Below, piece after piece: positions 50,206 through 58,628 of a stretch of 64,000 nucleotides of DNA (the first letter of the stretch is position 1; the number at the start of each line of letters is the position of its first letter). Position numbers and translations under genes: made by a program. The notes beneath the pieces were generated by a model. The model did not search any database. It had not been told where the DNA came from and was given only the letters and a program-made list of their open reading frames with translations. Source of the DNA: Roseburia faecis (GTDB lineage: Bacteria; Bacillota; Clostridia; Lachnospirales; Lachnospiraceae); assembly GCF_001406815.1 (NCBI RefSeq), contig NZ_CVRR01000071.1, positions 62,001 to 126,000 on the forward strand, in the 5' to 3' direction.

Positions 50206-51717
50206 ATGAACATCAAACAGGCAAAACAGGAAATCATAAATACGGTTCAGGCGTACCTGACAAAAGATGAGACCGGGGAGTATGCGATTCCTGTGGAACG
50301 ACAGCGTCCGGTACTTTTGATCGGGCCGCCTGGAATCGGTAAGACCGCAATTATGGAACAGGTGGCGCAGGAGTGCGGAATCAATCTGGTTTCTTATACG
50401 ATCACACATCATACGAGACAGAGTGCGATCGGACTGCCGTTTATCTCGAAGAAAACCTATGATGGGGAGGATGTATCGGTCACAGAGTATACAATGAGTG
50501 AAATTATCGCCTCGATCTATGATCAGATCGAACAAAGCGGAATTCATGAGGGAATCCTGTTTCTCGATGAAATCAACTGTGTATCCGAGACGCTGGCTCC
50601 GACGATGCTGCAGTTCCTGCAGTACAAGACATTCGGAAATCACAGGGTACCGGATGGCTTTGTCATCGTTACGGCGGGAAATCCTCCAGAATACAACAAG
50701 TCGGTGCGGGATTTTGATATTGTTACTTATGACCGTGTCAAGCGGATTTATATAGAAGAAGATTTTTCTGTGTGGAAAGAGTATGCGTATAAAGCGCAGA
50801 TTCATGGAGCAATTCTTTCTTATCTGGAGATTAAAAAGAACAATTTCTATTCGGTTGTGTCGGATCTGGATGGAAAACGGTTTGTGACCGCCCGTGGATG
50901 GGAAGATCTCTCACAGGTCATGAAAGTGTATGAACAGCTTGGATTTGCCATAGACTATGACTTTGTTGTGCAGTATCTGCAGGACGAGGAGATTGCCCGC
51001 GATTTTGCTGCTTATTATGAACTGTACAATAAGTATAAGAATATTTACCGTATACCGGAAATCTTAGAGGGTAGTATACCGGAAAACAGTATGACGATCA
51101 AAAATGCACCGTTTGACGAGAAGCTGAGTCTGCTGGGGCTGCTTTTGGACAGCCTGGGACAGGAATTCATTTCTTATTACCGGAAAAAAGCTGCACAGGA
51201 AGCTTTTTTTGAGCAGCTGGGATTTTTGCGGAGCGATCTGAAAGAAGGACGGGGAAGCGGAAAAGAAATTCTGGAAAGACAGATTTCTTCTTATGACACC
51301 ATGATCACTCACCGGAAAAAGGCCGGCATGATCGACAGGGAACAGGAAAAAGCCATGTGTGCGGCACTTCAGGCAATGAATGACTGCCTGACGGCACTGG
51401 CAGTCGAAGGAACCGGTGATGCAAAAGGAGATTTCTTATGTGTCAAGAAACTGTTTGATGAGAGGGAGCAGATCCGCCAGAAGGAAATTTCAGATGCAGG
51501 CCGTCATCTGACGCATGCATTTGAATTTCTTGCACGGGTATTTGGAGAGGGACAGGAAATGGTAATCTTTTTGTCCGAACTTTCGGCCGGTTATTACAGT
51601 CTGAAATTTGTCAGTGAATGTGGAAATGATGCCTATTATAAGTACAACAAACTTCTGCTTTTGAAAGAACGCACACAGGAGTTAAAGGACGAAGCAATGG
51701 AACTTCTGGGACTTTAG
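50206..51717 (+). CDS. MoxR-like AAA+ ATPase
   Basis: The 503-residue protein has Walker A G-P-P-G-I-G-K-T (about 44-51), Walker B G-I-L-F-L-D-E-I-N (about 118-126) and sensor-1 V-T-A-G-N-P-P near 165. The C-terminal half (~300-503) is an unrecognised helical region, longer than in ordinary MoxR. With the VWA-like partner it should form an ATP-driven complex acting on some target protein, perhaps chosen by the LRR protein (inference). AAGGAG precedes the ATG. Confidence 0.9.
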   Translation: MNIKQAKQEIINTVQAYLTKDETGEYAIPVERQRPVLLIGPPGIGKTAIMEQVAQECGINLVSYTITHHTRQSAIGLPFISKKTYDGEDVSVTEYTMSEIIASIYDQIEQSGIHEGILFLDEINCVSETLAPTMLQFLQYKTFGNHRVPDGFVIVTAGNPPEYNKSVRDFDIVTYDRVKRIYIEEDFSVWKEYAYKAQIHGAILSYLEIKKNNFYSVVSDLDGKRFVTARGWEDLSQVMKVYEQLGFAIDYDFVVQYLQDEEIARDFAAYYELYNKYKNIYRIPEILEGSIPENSMTIKNAPFDEKLSLLGLLLDSLGQEFISYYRKKAAQEAFFEQLGFLRSDLKEGRGSGKEILERQISSYDTMITHRKKAGMIDREQEKAMCAALQAMNDCLTALAVEGTGDAKGDFLCVKKLFDEREQIRQKEISDAGRHLTHAFEFLARVFGEGQEMVIFLSELSAGYYSLKFVSECGNDAYYKYNKLLLLKERTQELKDEAMELLGL

Positions 51718-51773
51718 GGAATCAGGTTATGGTTTTTATGAATTTTTTTGATAGAGAAATTTCATAAGATCTA

Positions 51774-51802
51774 TAGACAAATACTTCAGATTGTACTAAA
51801 AT
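51774..51802 (+). promoter_or_regulatory. Sigma-A promoter for ilvE
   Basis: TAGACA (51774-51779), 17-bp spacer, TAAAAT (51797-51802), five of six in each box. The leader of about 80 bases has a GTACT / AGTAC inverted repeat (51793-51820) but no T-box or leucine-rich leader peptide that I can see. Confidence 0.65.
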
Positions 51803-51886
51803 ATGTAAAAATAATAGTACATCCAGTATTCCATAACGAAAAGTTATAGAACACTTGAATTGGAATAGAAAATGGAGGAAATGAAA

Positions 51887-52912
51887 ATGGAGAAAAAAAA
51901 TCTTGACTGGGGTAACCTGGGATTTGGTTACATGACCACAGACTACCGTTATGTTGCAAATTACAAGGATGGAAAGTGGGACGATGGAGCACTGGTAACA
52001 GATCCTACCGTTACATTAAATGAGTGTGCAGGTGTATTCCAGTATTCACAGTCCTGTTTTGAAGGATTAAAAGCATACACAACAGAGGACGGACATATTG
52101 TATGTTTCCGCCCGGACTTAAATGCAAGCCGTATGAAAGATTCCTGTGAGAGACTTGAGATGCCGGTATTCCCGGAGGATCGTTTTGTAGATGCCGTAGA
52201 GCAGGTAGTAAAGGCAAATGCAGCATGGGTACCTCCATTTGGTTCCGGAGCAACGCTTTATATCCGCCCATATATGATCGCTACAAACGCTGTTATCGGC
52301 GTAAAGCCGGCAGATGAGTACCAGTTCCGTATTCTGGTTACACCGGTAGGACCTTACTTCAAGGGCGGCGCAAAGCCAATTACAATCCGTGTTTCCGATT
52401 TTGACCGTGCAGCACCACACGGAACCGGACATATCAAAGCCGGACTGAATTACGCTATGAGTTTACATGCAATCGTAGATGCACATGCTCAGGGATATGC
52501 TGAGAACATGTATCTTGATCCTGCTACAAGAACTTATGTAGAGGAGACCGGTGGAGCAAACTTCATTTTCATTACCAAGGACGGAACATTCGTAACACCA
52601 AAGTCAGACAGTATTTTACCTTCCATTACCAGAAGATCCCTGATGGTTGTTGCTGAAAAGTATCTGCATATGCCGGTAGAGCACAGACCGGTTAAATTCT
52701 CAGAAGTACCTGATTTTGCAGAGTGTGGACTCTGTGGTACTGCAGCCGTTATTTCTCCAATCGGAAAAGTTGTTGATCATGGCAAAGAGATCTGTTTCCC
52801 GAGTGGAATGGAAGAAATGGGACCATATACTAAGAAACTGCGTGAGACACTTACCGGAATCCAGATGGGCGAGATTGAAGGACCGGAAGGCTGGGTTCAC
52901 AAGATTATGTAA
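51887..52912 (+). CDS. ilvE: Branched-chain amino acid aminotransferase
   Basis: The 341-residue class IV PLP enzyme moves amino groups to and from leucine, isoleucine and valine keto acids. PLP lysine in T-G-H-I-K-A-G-L-N-Y (about 189), E-E-T-G-G-A-N-F near 224, and Q-S-C-F-E-G-L-K-A near 57. ATG 51887 is preferred: GGAGG (51874-51878) lies 8 bases before it, while ATGs at 51872 and 51881 are too near. Strong codon bias suggests high expression. Monocistronic. Confidence 0.95.
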   Translation: MEKKNLDWGNLGFGYMTTDYRYVANYKDGKWDDGALVTDPTVTLNECAGVFQYSQSCFEGLKAYTTEDGHIVCFRPDLNASRMKDSCERLEMPVFPEDRFVDAVEQVVKANAAWVPPFGSGATLYIRPYMIATNAVIGVKPADEYQFRILVTPVGPYFKGGAKPITIRVSDFDRAAPHGTGHIKAGLNYAMSLHAIVDAHAQGYAENMYLDPATRTYVEETGGANFIFITKDGTFVTPKSDSILPSITRRSLMVVAEKYLHMPVEHRPVKFSEVPDFAECGLCGTAAVISPIGKVVDHGKEICFPSGMEEMGPYTKKLRETLTGIQMGEIEGPEGWVHKIM

Positions 52913-52930
52913 GTTTTTTCTCAATACGAC

Positions 52931-53605
52931 GAATTTGCGGCGGGCTGTTTTAGAGATAAGGTTTCTTAAAGCGATGAATTTGCGGTGGACATGATTTTGG
53001 TTTGAATTTTCTACAAATTAGCTCCGGCGTTGATTTCAGGTAGGTTTTAGCAGGGGGATATGTTTTTGCTATTAGCTTTCCCTGATGGAACACCGGAGCA
53101 GTTGCAGAAACTTCAAACCAAAACAGTACACGCGCAAATTCTGTGGATTGGAGAAAATATAAAGAAAAGAGCGATTGCCGCAAATTCTGGCTATGAGATA
53201 AACATAAAGCTTTAGAATTTGTTAAAAGAGAAAATTTGTGGAAGAAAATACGCGCGATGGAAGTTTTCATATTTAGAAAATTTCTATACGCGCGTATTTT
53301 TTATAATTTATAGAATTTTGCGTCCCCCAATCTTAAACTTATCTTTTCTCCAATCCTCAGAATTTGCAGCCTCAATTTTAAACTTATCTTTTCTCCAATC
53401 CACAGGAAGAAGGCGTATATTTCTTTCGGAAGAACAAATTTGCAACTTGCTCTGGCACTCATAACGTATAGCTAATTGCGTAAAATGATAAAATTACACA
53501 AAAGGACGTGAAATCAACGCCAGAGCTGACTTGCAAATTTTTCTGGAGAAAGAAAATGTACGCCTTCTTCCGTCGCATCGAGAAAACTTATGTTTGAACC
53601 ACAAA
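52931..53605. repeat. Cluster of three long imperfect palindromes built from a ~45-nt unit
   Basis: The 775 bases between ilvE and the amidase gene hold no credible gene. Palindrome 1: 52976-53141 (GAATTTGCGG against GCGCAAATTC, arms ~65 nt, ~80% paired). Palindrome 2: 53177-53370 (GCCGCAAATTCTG against CAGAATTTGCAGC), with a perfect 12-bp core AAAATACGCGCG / CGCGCGTATTTT (53245-53256 / 53289-53300) followed by T's. Palindrome 3: 53376-53605, inner arms 53404-53456 and 53520-53571 about 85% complementary. A ~45-nt unit, GAATTTGC then a stretch like TTAAACTTATCTTTTCTCC, recurs in both orientations; a 28-nt piece is directly repeated at 53329 and 53374 (one mismatch). It may be a dispersed repeat, a decayed element or structured RNA. 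Confidence 0.75.
53245..53302 (+). terminator. Terminator-like core of palindrome 2
   Basis: The stem AAAATACGCGCG / CGCGCGTATTTT with a 32-nt loop is followed by TTTT. It is the most GC-rich hairpin in the ilvE-amidase gap and could stop ilvE read-through, though it lies 330 bases after ilvE. Confidence 0.45.
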
Positions 53606-53687
53606 ACCCATTGACAGATACGCAATATGTGAGAAGATAGAAATAAGCCCCACAAAGGGGCAAAAATAATACAGGAGATATGCATTT

Positions 53688-54401
53688 ATGGCTCCAACCT
53701 ATCGAAAGAGATATAAAAAACGAAGAACAAGAAAAGAACAGCTGCAGATGCGCATTTTAATGATTCTCATTGCCGTAATTTTGCTTGGATCCATTCTGGG
53801 AATCATACATAAAGTGAAGCAGGAACGGGCGCAGCAGACGGTGTCTGACAGCAGCTGGGATATTACAGATAAAAAATACGTTGACCAGAGACCGGAATTA
53901 GACGTGGAACTGCTTCCGGTCAATGAATATTCCCGTCCGGGGCTTGCACTTAAAAAGGTTCGTGGAATTGTCGTTCATTACACGGCCAATCCGGGAACGA
54001 CTGCCATCCAGAACCGGAATTATTTCGCAGGGCTGGAACAATCTCACCAGACCAAGGCAAGCAGTCATTTCGTGATCGGGCTGGATGGAGAAATTGTACA
54101 GTGCATTCCCTGCAATGAAATCGCATATGCATCCAATAACCGAAACAGTGATACAATCGCAATCGAATGCTGTATTCCGGATGACACCGGAAAATTCAAT
54201 GACAGTACGTATCAGTCATTGATCCAATTGACAACCTGGCTGATCGGAAGATATGATCTTGGAATTGAAGATGTGATCCGGCATTATGATGTGACAGGTA
54301 AAAACTGTCCGAAATATTTTGTGGAACATGAGAGTGCATGGGAAGATTTTCATGATGATCTGGCGGCTTACATCGAAAAAAATGGAGTGGACAAAGAATA
54401 A
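53688..54401 (+). CDS. Membrane-anchored N-acetylmuramoyl-L-alanine amidase (Amidase_2)
   Basis: The 237-residue protein starts with a strongly basic cytoplasmic stretch (1-22), then one membrane anchor (~24-42), and an extracellular amidase_2 domain (~85-230). Zinc ligands: His in V-V-H-Y-T-A-N (~95), His in I-R-H-Y-D-V-T-G-K-N-C-P (~199), and the cysteine of that motif. It cleaves the lactyl-amide bond between MurNAc and the peptide in peptidoglycan. CAGGAGATATG precedes the ATG. It is in the same direction as the methyltransferase gene 67 bases on. Confidence 0.93.
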   Translation: MAPTYRKRYKKRRTRKEQLQMRILMILIAVILLGSILGIIHKVKQERAQQTVSDSSWDITDKKYVDQRPELDVELLPVNEYSRPGLALKKVRGIVVHYTANPGTTAIQNRNYFAGLEQSHQTKASSHFVIGLDGEIVQCIPCNEIAYASNNRNSDTIAIECCIPDDTGKFNDSTYQSLIQLTTWLIGRYDLGIEDVIRHYDVTGKNCPKYFVEHESAWEDFHDDLAAYIEKNGVDKE

Positions 54402-54468
54402 AAAATCATCTACAATAAATTAAATATAGGAAGTATTCTGAATAATTAACGGAACAGAGGAGAAATTT

Positions 54469-55944
54469 TTGATACAACTATTTACGGAATTACAGGAAAA
54501 GAAAAATGTAAGGAGTAATCTGAGTGCTCTGCGTGCCAGCCTGAAAGAAGCAACGGAAGAGCAAAAAGCGCAGGCTATAGAATTTGTACGCGGGCATGAA
54601 GATCTGGTGTTTGGATTTTTACAGGAAGAGGATGCAAAGACGCGGAAGAATGCAGCACTTCTTCTGGGAGACCTGGCAGTACAGAATGCGTTGCAGCCGC
54701 TCTGGAAAGCATATACCCGGGAACAGACACTGTTCGTAAAAAGTGCATATCTGGAAGCCATGAAGGCACTTCATGCAGAAGAAATCCTTTCGCAGCTGAA
54801 AGATCGTCTTGCAGAGCTGGAAGGAGAGCCGGTCACCGAAGAAAACCGGAAACACCGGGAAGCAGAACTGCGGGCACTGCGGGCAATCCTGATTCAGTAT
54901 GAAGGAATCGATACCCATCATTTTGATATAAAACAAAAGAACAATCATGTACTTTTGGTGACAAACCGCAATCATCGCGGAATACTGGAAAATCAGACCG
55001 GTGGAAAGGCGCATCCGCTCGGTGTGATTGTACAGACGGATGATCTGTTGCAGCTGTTGCAGATCCGCACATATCGGGACATGTTGTTTTTACTTCCGGT
55101 CAAAGGACTTCTGGAGCAGGAACCGGAAAAAGCAGCAGAGGCGGTGTGGAAGCCAATGCTTGCAATCTGTGCAAAATACCACCGGGAAGACAAGCCATTC
55201 TTTTTCCGGATTGAGTGCAGATCCGCAATGACACTGGAACAGAGAAGTCGGTTTGTCAAAAAGCTTGGATCTGCCATTGAACAGTTGTCGGATGGAAAAC
55301 TGGTGAATTCTCCGGGGGATTATGAGGTAGAACTTCGACTGATTGCAAATCGTGAGGGAAAGTTTTTCCCGGCACTGAAATTTTATACTATTCCGGATCA
55401 CCGGTTTGCGTACCGGAAACATGCAATTGCCGCTTCCATGCACCCTTCCCTTGCGGCATTGATTATGGAACTGGCAGCACCATATCTGAAAGAAAATGCG
55501 CAGATTATTGATCCGTTCTGCGGCGTGGGCACCATGCTGATCGAGAGGGATATCCGTGTTCCGGCACGTGAAAAATATGGTACGGATATTTTTGGAGAGG
55601 CAATTGACGGAGCACGGGAGAATGCGGCTCTGGCAGGAGAACAGATCAATTTCATACACAGGGATTTCTTTGATTTTAAACATGATTATTTGTTTGATGA
55701 GATTGTAACCAATATGCCGGTGCGGGGAAAAATGACGCGGGAGCAGCTGGACCGTCTGTATGAGAAATTTTTCCGGAAAGCATTAACCATTCTGGAAAAG
55801 GAGGCTGTGATTGTAATGTATACAGGAGAGATTGGATTTGTGAAGAAACAGCTGCGTCTTCACAGGGAATTCTCTCTTTTGGAAGAATATTGTATGCAGA
55901 GTAAGGCAGGATGTTATCTGTTAATTATAGGAGTAAAGAGGTAA
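54469..55944 (+). CDS. HEAT-like N-terminus fused to a class I SAM methyltransferase
   Basis: The 491-residue protein has a HEAT/ARM-like helical N-terminus (~1-145, including T-R-K-N-A-A-L-L-L-G-D-L-A) and a C-terminal Rossmann methyltransferase (~310-491) with I-D-P-F-C-G-V-G-T-M (~344). The middle resembles the region before the methylase in Trm14/TrmN-like enzymes. The catalytic motif IV, normally N-P-P-Y or D-P-P-Y, reads T-N-M-P-V, so target base chemistry may differ. Start is a TTG at 54469 after AGAGGAGA. An RNA methyltransferase is most likely; target unknown. It ends 4 bases before the next gene. Confidence 0.78.
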   Translation: MIQLFTELQEKKNVRSNLSALRASLKEATEEQKAQAIEFVRGHEDLVFGFLQEEDAKTRKNAALLLGDLAVQNALQPLWKAYTREQTLFVKSAYLEAMKALHAEEILSQLKDRLAELEGEPVTEENRKHREAELRALRAILIQYEGIDTHHFDIKQKNNHVLLVTNRNHRGILENQTGGKAHPLGVIVQTDDLLQLLQIRTYRDMLFLLPVKGLLEQEPEKAAEAVWKPMLAICAKYHREDKPFFFRIECRSAMTLEQRSRFVKKLGSAIEQLSDGKLVNSPGDYEVELRLIANREGKFFPALKFYTIPDHRFAYRKHAIAASMHPSLAALIMELAAPYLKENAQIIDPFCGVGTMLIERDIRVPAREKYGTDIFGEAIDGARENAALAGEQINFIHRDFFDFKHDYLFDEIVTNMPVRGKMTREQLDRLYEKFFRKALTILEKEAVIVMYTGEIGFVKKQLRLHREFSLLEEYCMQSKAGCYLLIIGVKR

Positions 55945-55948
55945 TGGC

Positions 55949-58576
55949 ATGAACGATGATACGAATCTGATAGATATATCAATGTTACAGCAGCTGCAGG
56001 ATCAGTTTTGCTGTGCAGATCATTTGTATCTGATGTGTGTGGATAAGAATAAAGGTGTTGTGACAAAACCGTTTGGAACAGAAGAACAGGTGGGGTTTTT
56101 ACGGACACAGGTAGATAAACATGCCTACATGGAACTGGTAGACCAGATGCAGCATGACCGGATGGAAACGGTTGTGGAGCGGGAAACAGCACAGGATTTC
56201 ATGAAATTGTGTGCTGTTTCCACAAAAGTAGAAGATCAGCTGCAGGTTGTCTGGATTGTTATGGGTATTATAAAGGAGCGGCTGACACCAGAGGTTCATC
56301 TGCCGGAGGGAATGCTTATTACGACGGAGGAGCAGTTTTACGCATCGGTAGAATTTCTATCACTGCTTTCCGGACAGTTGTTTGAGAGTCGCAGAAATCA
56401 GATGATCGCGCAGAAAGCGGTTGAAAAGAGTTCTGTTTCCGAGCTGGCGATGGAATACCAGCTGCACCGCAGCCGGGCAATGACCGAAATTTTGCAGATG
56501 ATGGATTCGGATAACAGTTTTGAAAAAGTGGCTGAGGATATTTTGCGGGAGGCCTGTGAAAGTCTGGAAATTTCCGGTGGATGTCTGTTGCGCGAGAATA
56601 CAGGGGAAAATACGGCAGACATGATCTGCGAGTATACAAAAGAACCAGACAAGTCCATTCTTGCAGAGGGGCAGCATATTCCGATCGGTGCACTGCCGTT
56701 TTATAATGGTAAAACTTATATGATCTCATCGGACTCCATCATGCCGGAACCGTTTGCACATTTATTTAAAACCTGTCATATCAGTGCCGGAATTTTTGAA
56801 CCGATTGAAATACAAAACCGCACGGCGATGTATTTTTGCGTGTATGATAATGAAAAAACAAGAATCTGGGAGAACAGAGATATCAAATTTGTCAGTGATG
56901 TGCGAAGAGTTGTGCAGAGCATCATGCTTAAAAGAATTGCAAAGAATTCGCTGGCAAGTTCCTATACATCTTTAGAGGCGATTCTGGAAAATACCGGATG
57001 TGGAATATATGTGGTTGATTACCATACCCATGCAATTCTTTATATGAATCACAAATTCAAAGAACTTTTCTCTCGCAGTATCGCGGGAAATCATCTGGAA
57101 AAAATGCTGTTTTCCGACCGGGAAACAAAGCGCAGCCAGTATTATGAGGAAATTTATTCGGTTGTTGAGGAACGCTGGCTGGATGTGCATAAGACCGAGA
57201 TTGACTGGGTGGATGGCAGAAAAGTTGCCATGTGTACACTCTATGATATTACCGAAAAGAAAATTTATCAGAAAGAAATTGAAAATCAGGCGAACAATGA
57301 TTTCCTGACAGGGTTGTTTAATCGCATGCGCTGCGAACAGGATCTGGGACAGTTTATACGAAAGACCCGGGAAAAAGATGCAACAGGAGCGTTGCTTTAT
57401 ATGGGACTGGATGATTTTAAGCATATCAATGACGGGCTGGGACACCAGTATGGGGATATTCTGTTGAAAGCGATTTCCCATAGCCTGCGCAGGATAGATG
57501 GGATTGAGAATACCTGTTACCGCATGGGAGGGGATGAGTTTGTTGTGATTATTCCGGATTCCGTGTATCCGGAGCTGGAACGGATTGTGCGGGATGTGAC
57601 ATCCATATTTAAGAAACCGTGGTTTTTAAAGGGAGAAGATTATTATTGCACCATAAGTATGGGGATTGTATATTTCCCGAAGGACGGAGAAACGGTGGAA
57701 GAACTTGTCCGTAAAGCAGATATTGCCCTGTTGTCGGCAAAACGCAGGGGCAAAAACCGCGTGGAATACTATGATGGGATGGACGCATCTTCCTCATACC
57801 GCAGACTGGATCTGGAGAAAAATATGCGTACTGCAGCCATGAATGCATGCACGGAATTTGAAGTGTTTTATCAGCCGATCATTGATGTCTGTCAGCCGGG
57901 AGAGCCATGCTGTGGTGCAGAAGCATTGATCCGCTGGAATTCAAGTGCACTTGGATTTGTGAATCCGGCAGATTTTATTCCACTTGCGGAATATCTGGGA
58001 CTGATCAATCCAATCGGTGAATATGTAATGAAAAATGCGGCATTGCGGTGCAAATACTGGAATGATATGGGGCATCCGGAGTATCATGTCAATGTAAATT
58101 TGTCGGTTGTACAGCTGTTGCAGAATGACATTGTAAAGAAGGTTGCAAAGGTTCTGGAAGAAACCCGTATCATACCACAGAATCTGACATTGGAAGTAAC
58201 GGAAAGCCTGGCGATTAATGATATGGTCCGGATGAAGAAGATATTAAGTGAGATCCGGAATCTTGGTGTACGCGTGGCACTGGATGATTTTGGAACAGGA
58301 TATTCATCCCTCAATCATATCCGTGAGATGCCGTTGGATGTGATCAAGATTGACCGTTGTTTTATTGAACATCTTGGAGAAGACGATTTTTCCAATGCAT
58401 TTGTGCGGATGGTATCGGAACTGGCAAATGCCATCAATGTACATGTGTGCGTGGAAGGTGTGGAGACGAAGCAGCAGAGGGATATTGTAAAGCAGATGGG
58501 AATCCGTATGATTCAGGGATTTTTTTATGGAAAACCGATGAAGATTGAAGAATTTGAAAAGAAATATCTGATATAA
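55949..58576 (+). CDS. c-di-GMP protein: sensor domains, PAS, GGDEF and EAL
   Basis: The 875-residue soluble protein begins with a region like the PocR sensory domain (~10-105), then a GAF-like stretch (~195-330), a PAS domain (~345-435), GGDEF (~445-605) and EAL (~625-875). GGDEF reads M-G-G-D-E-F, but the upstream metal motif is M-G-L-D-D-F-K with glycine in place of the usual first aspartate, which may cripple cyclase activity. EAL is intact: E-A-L-I-R-W, N-V-N-L-S, L-E-V-T-E-S, D-D-F-G-T-G-Y, K-I-D-R, V-E-G-V-E-T, Q-G-F-F-Y. Net phosphodiesterase activity is my prediction. It may share a transcript with the methyltransferase. Confidence 0.9.
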   Translation: MNDDTNLIDISMLQQLQDQFCCADHLYLMCVDKNKGVVTKPFGTEEQVGFLRTQVDKHAYMELVDQMQHDRMETVVERETAQDFMKLCAVSTKVEDQLQVVWIVMGIIKERLTPEVHLPEGMLITTEEQFYASVEFLSLLSGQLFESRRNQMIAQKAVEKSSVSELAMEYQLHRSRAMTEILQMMDSDNSFEKVAEDILREACESLEISGGCLLRENTGENTADMICEYTKEPDKSILAEGQHIPIGALPFYNGKTYMISSDSIMPEPFAHLFKTCHISAGIFEPIEIQNRTAMYFCVYDNEKTRIWENRDIKFVSDVRRVVQSIMLKRIAKNSLASSYTSLEAILENTGCGIYVVDYHTHAILYMNHKFKELFSRSIAGNHLEKMLFSDRETKRSQYYEEIYSVVEERWLDVHKTEIDWVDGRKVAMCTLYDITEKKIYQKEIENQANNDFLTGLFNRMRCEQDLGQFIRKTREKDATGALLYMGLDDFKHINDGLGHQYGDILLKAISHSLRRIDGIENTCYRMGGDEFVVIIPDSVYPELERIVRDVTSIFKKPWFLKGEDYYCTISMGIVYFPKDGETVEELVRKADIALLSAKRRGKNRVEYYDGMDASSSYRRLDLEKNMRTAAMNACTEFEVFYQPIIDVCQPGEPCCGAEALIRWNSSALGFVNPADFIPLAEYLGLINPIGEYVMKNAALRCKYWNDMGHPEYHVNVNLSVVQLLQNDIVKKVAKVLEETRIIPQNLTLEVTESLAINDMVRMKKILSEIRNLGVRVALDDFGTGYSSLNHIREMPLDVIKIDRCFIEHLGEDDFSNAFVRMVSELANAINVHVCVEGVETKQQRDIVKQMGIRMIQGFFYGKPMKIEEFEKKYLI

Positions 58577-58628
58577 GGTGAATGCTATGTATGCAGAAGA
58601 ACAGGTTTGATTGTTAATGGGAGGAAAA

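Noticed and set aside
53329-53401. Possible CRISPR array (28-nt direct repeat, 17-nt gap)
   Set aside because: Only two direct copies, very short gap, further copies are inverted and diverged, and no cas gene is present.
53219-53464. Open frame of 81 codons inside the palindrome cluster
   Set aside because: No ribosome site; its repeated string arises from the DNA repeat, and matching strings appear on the opposite strand.
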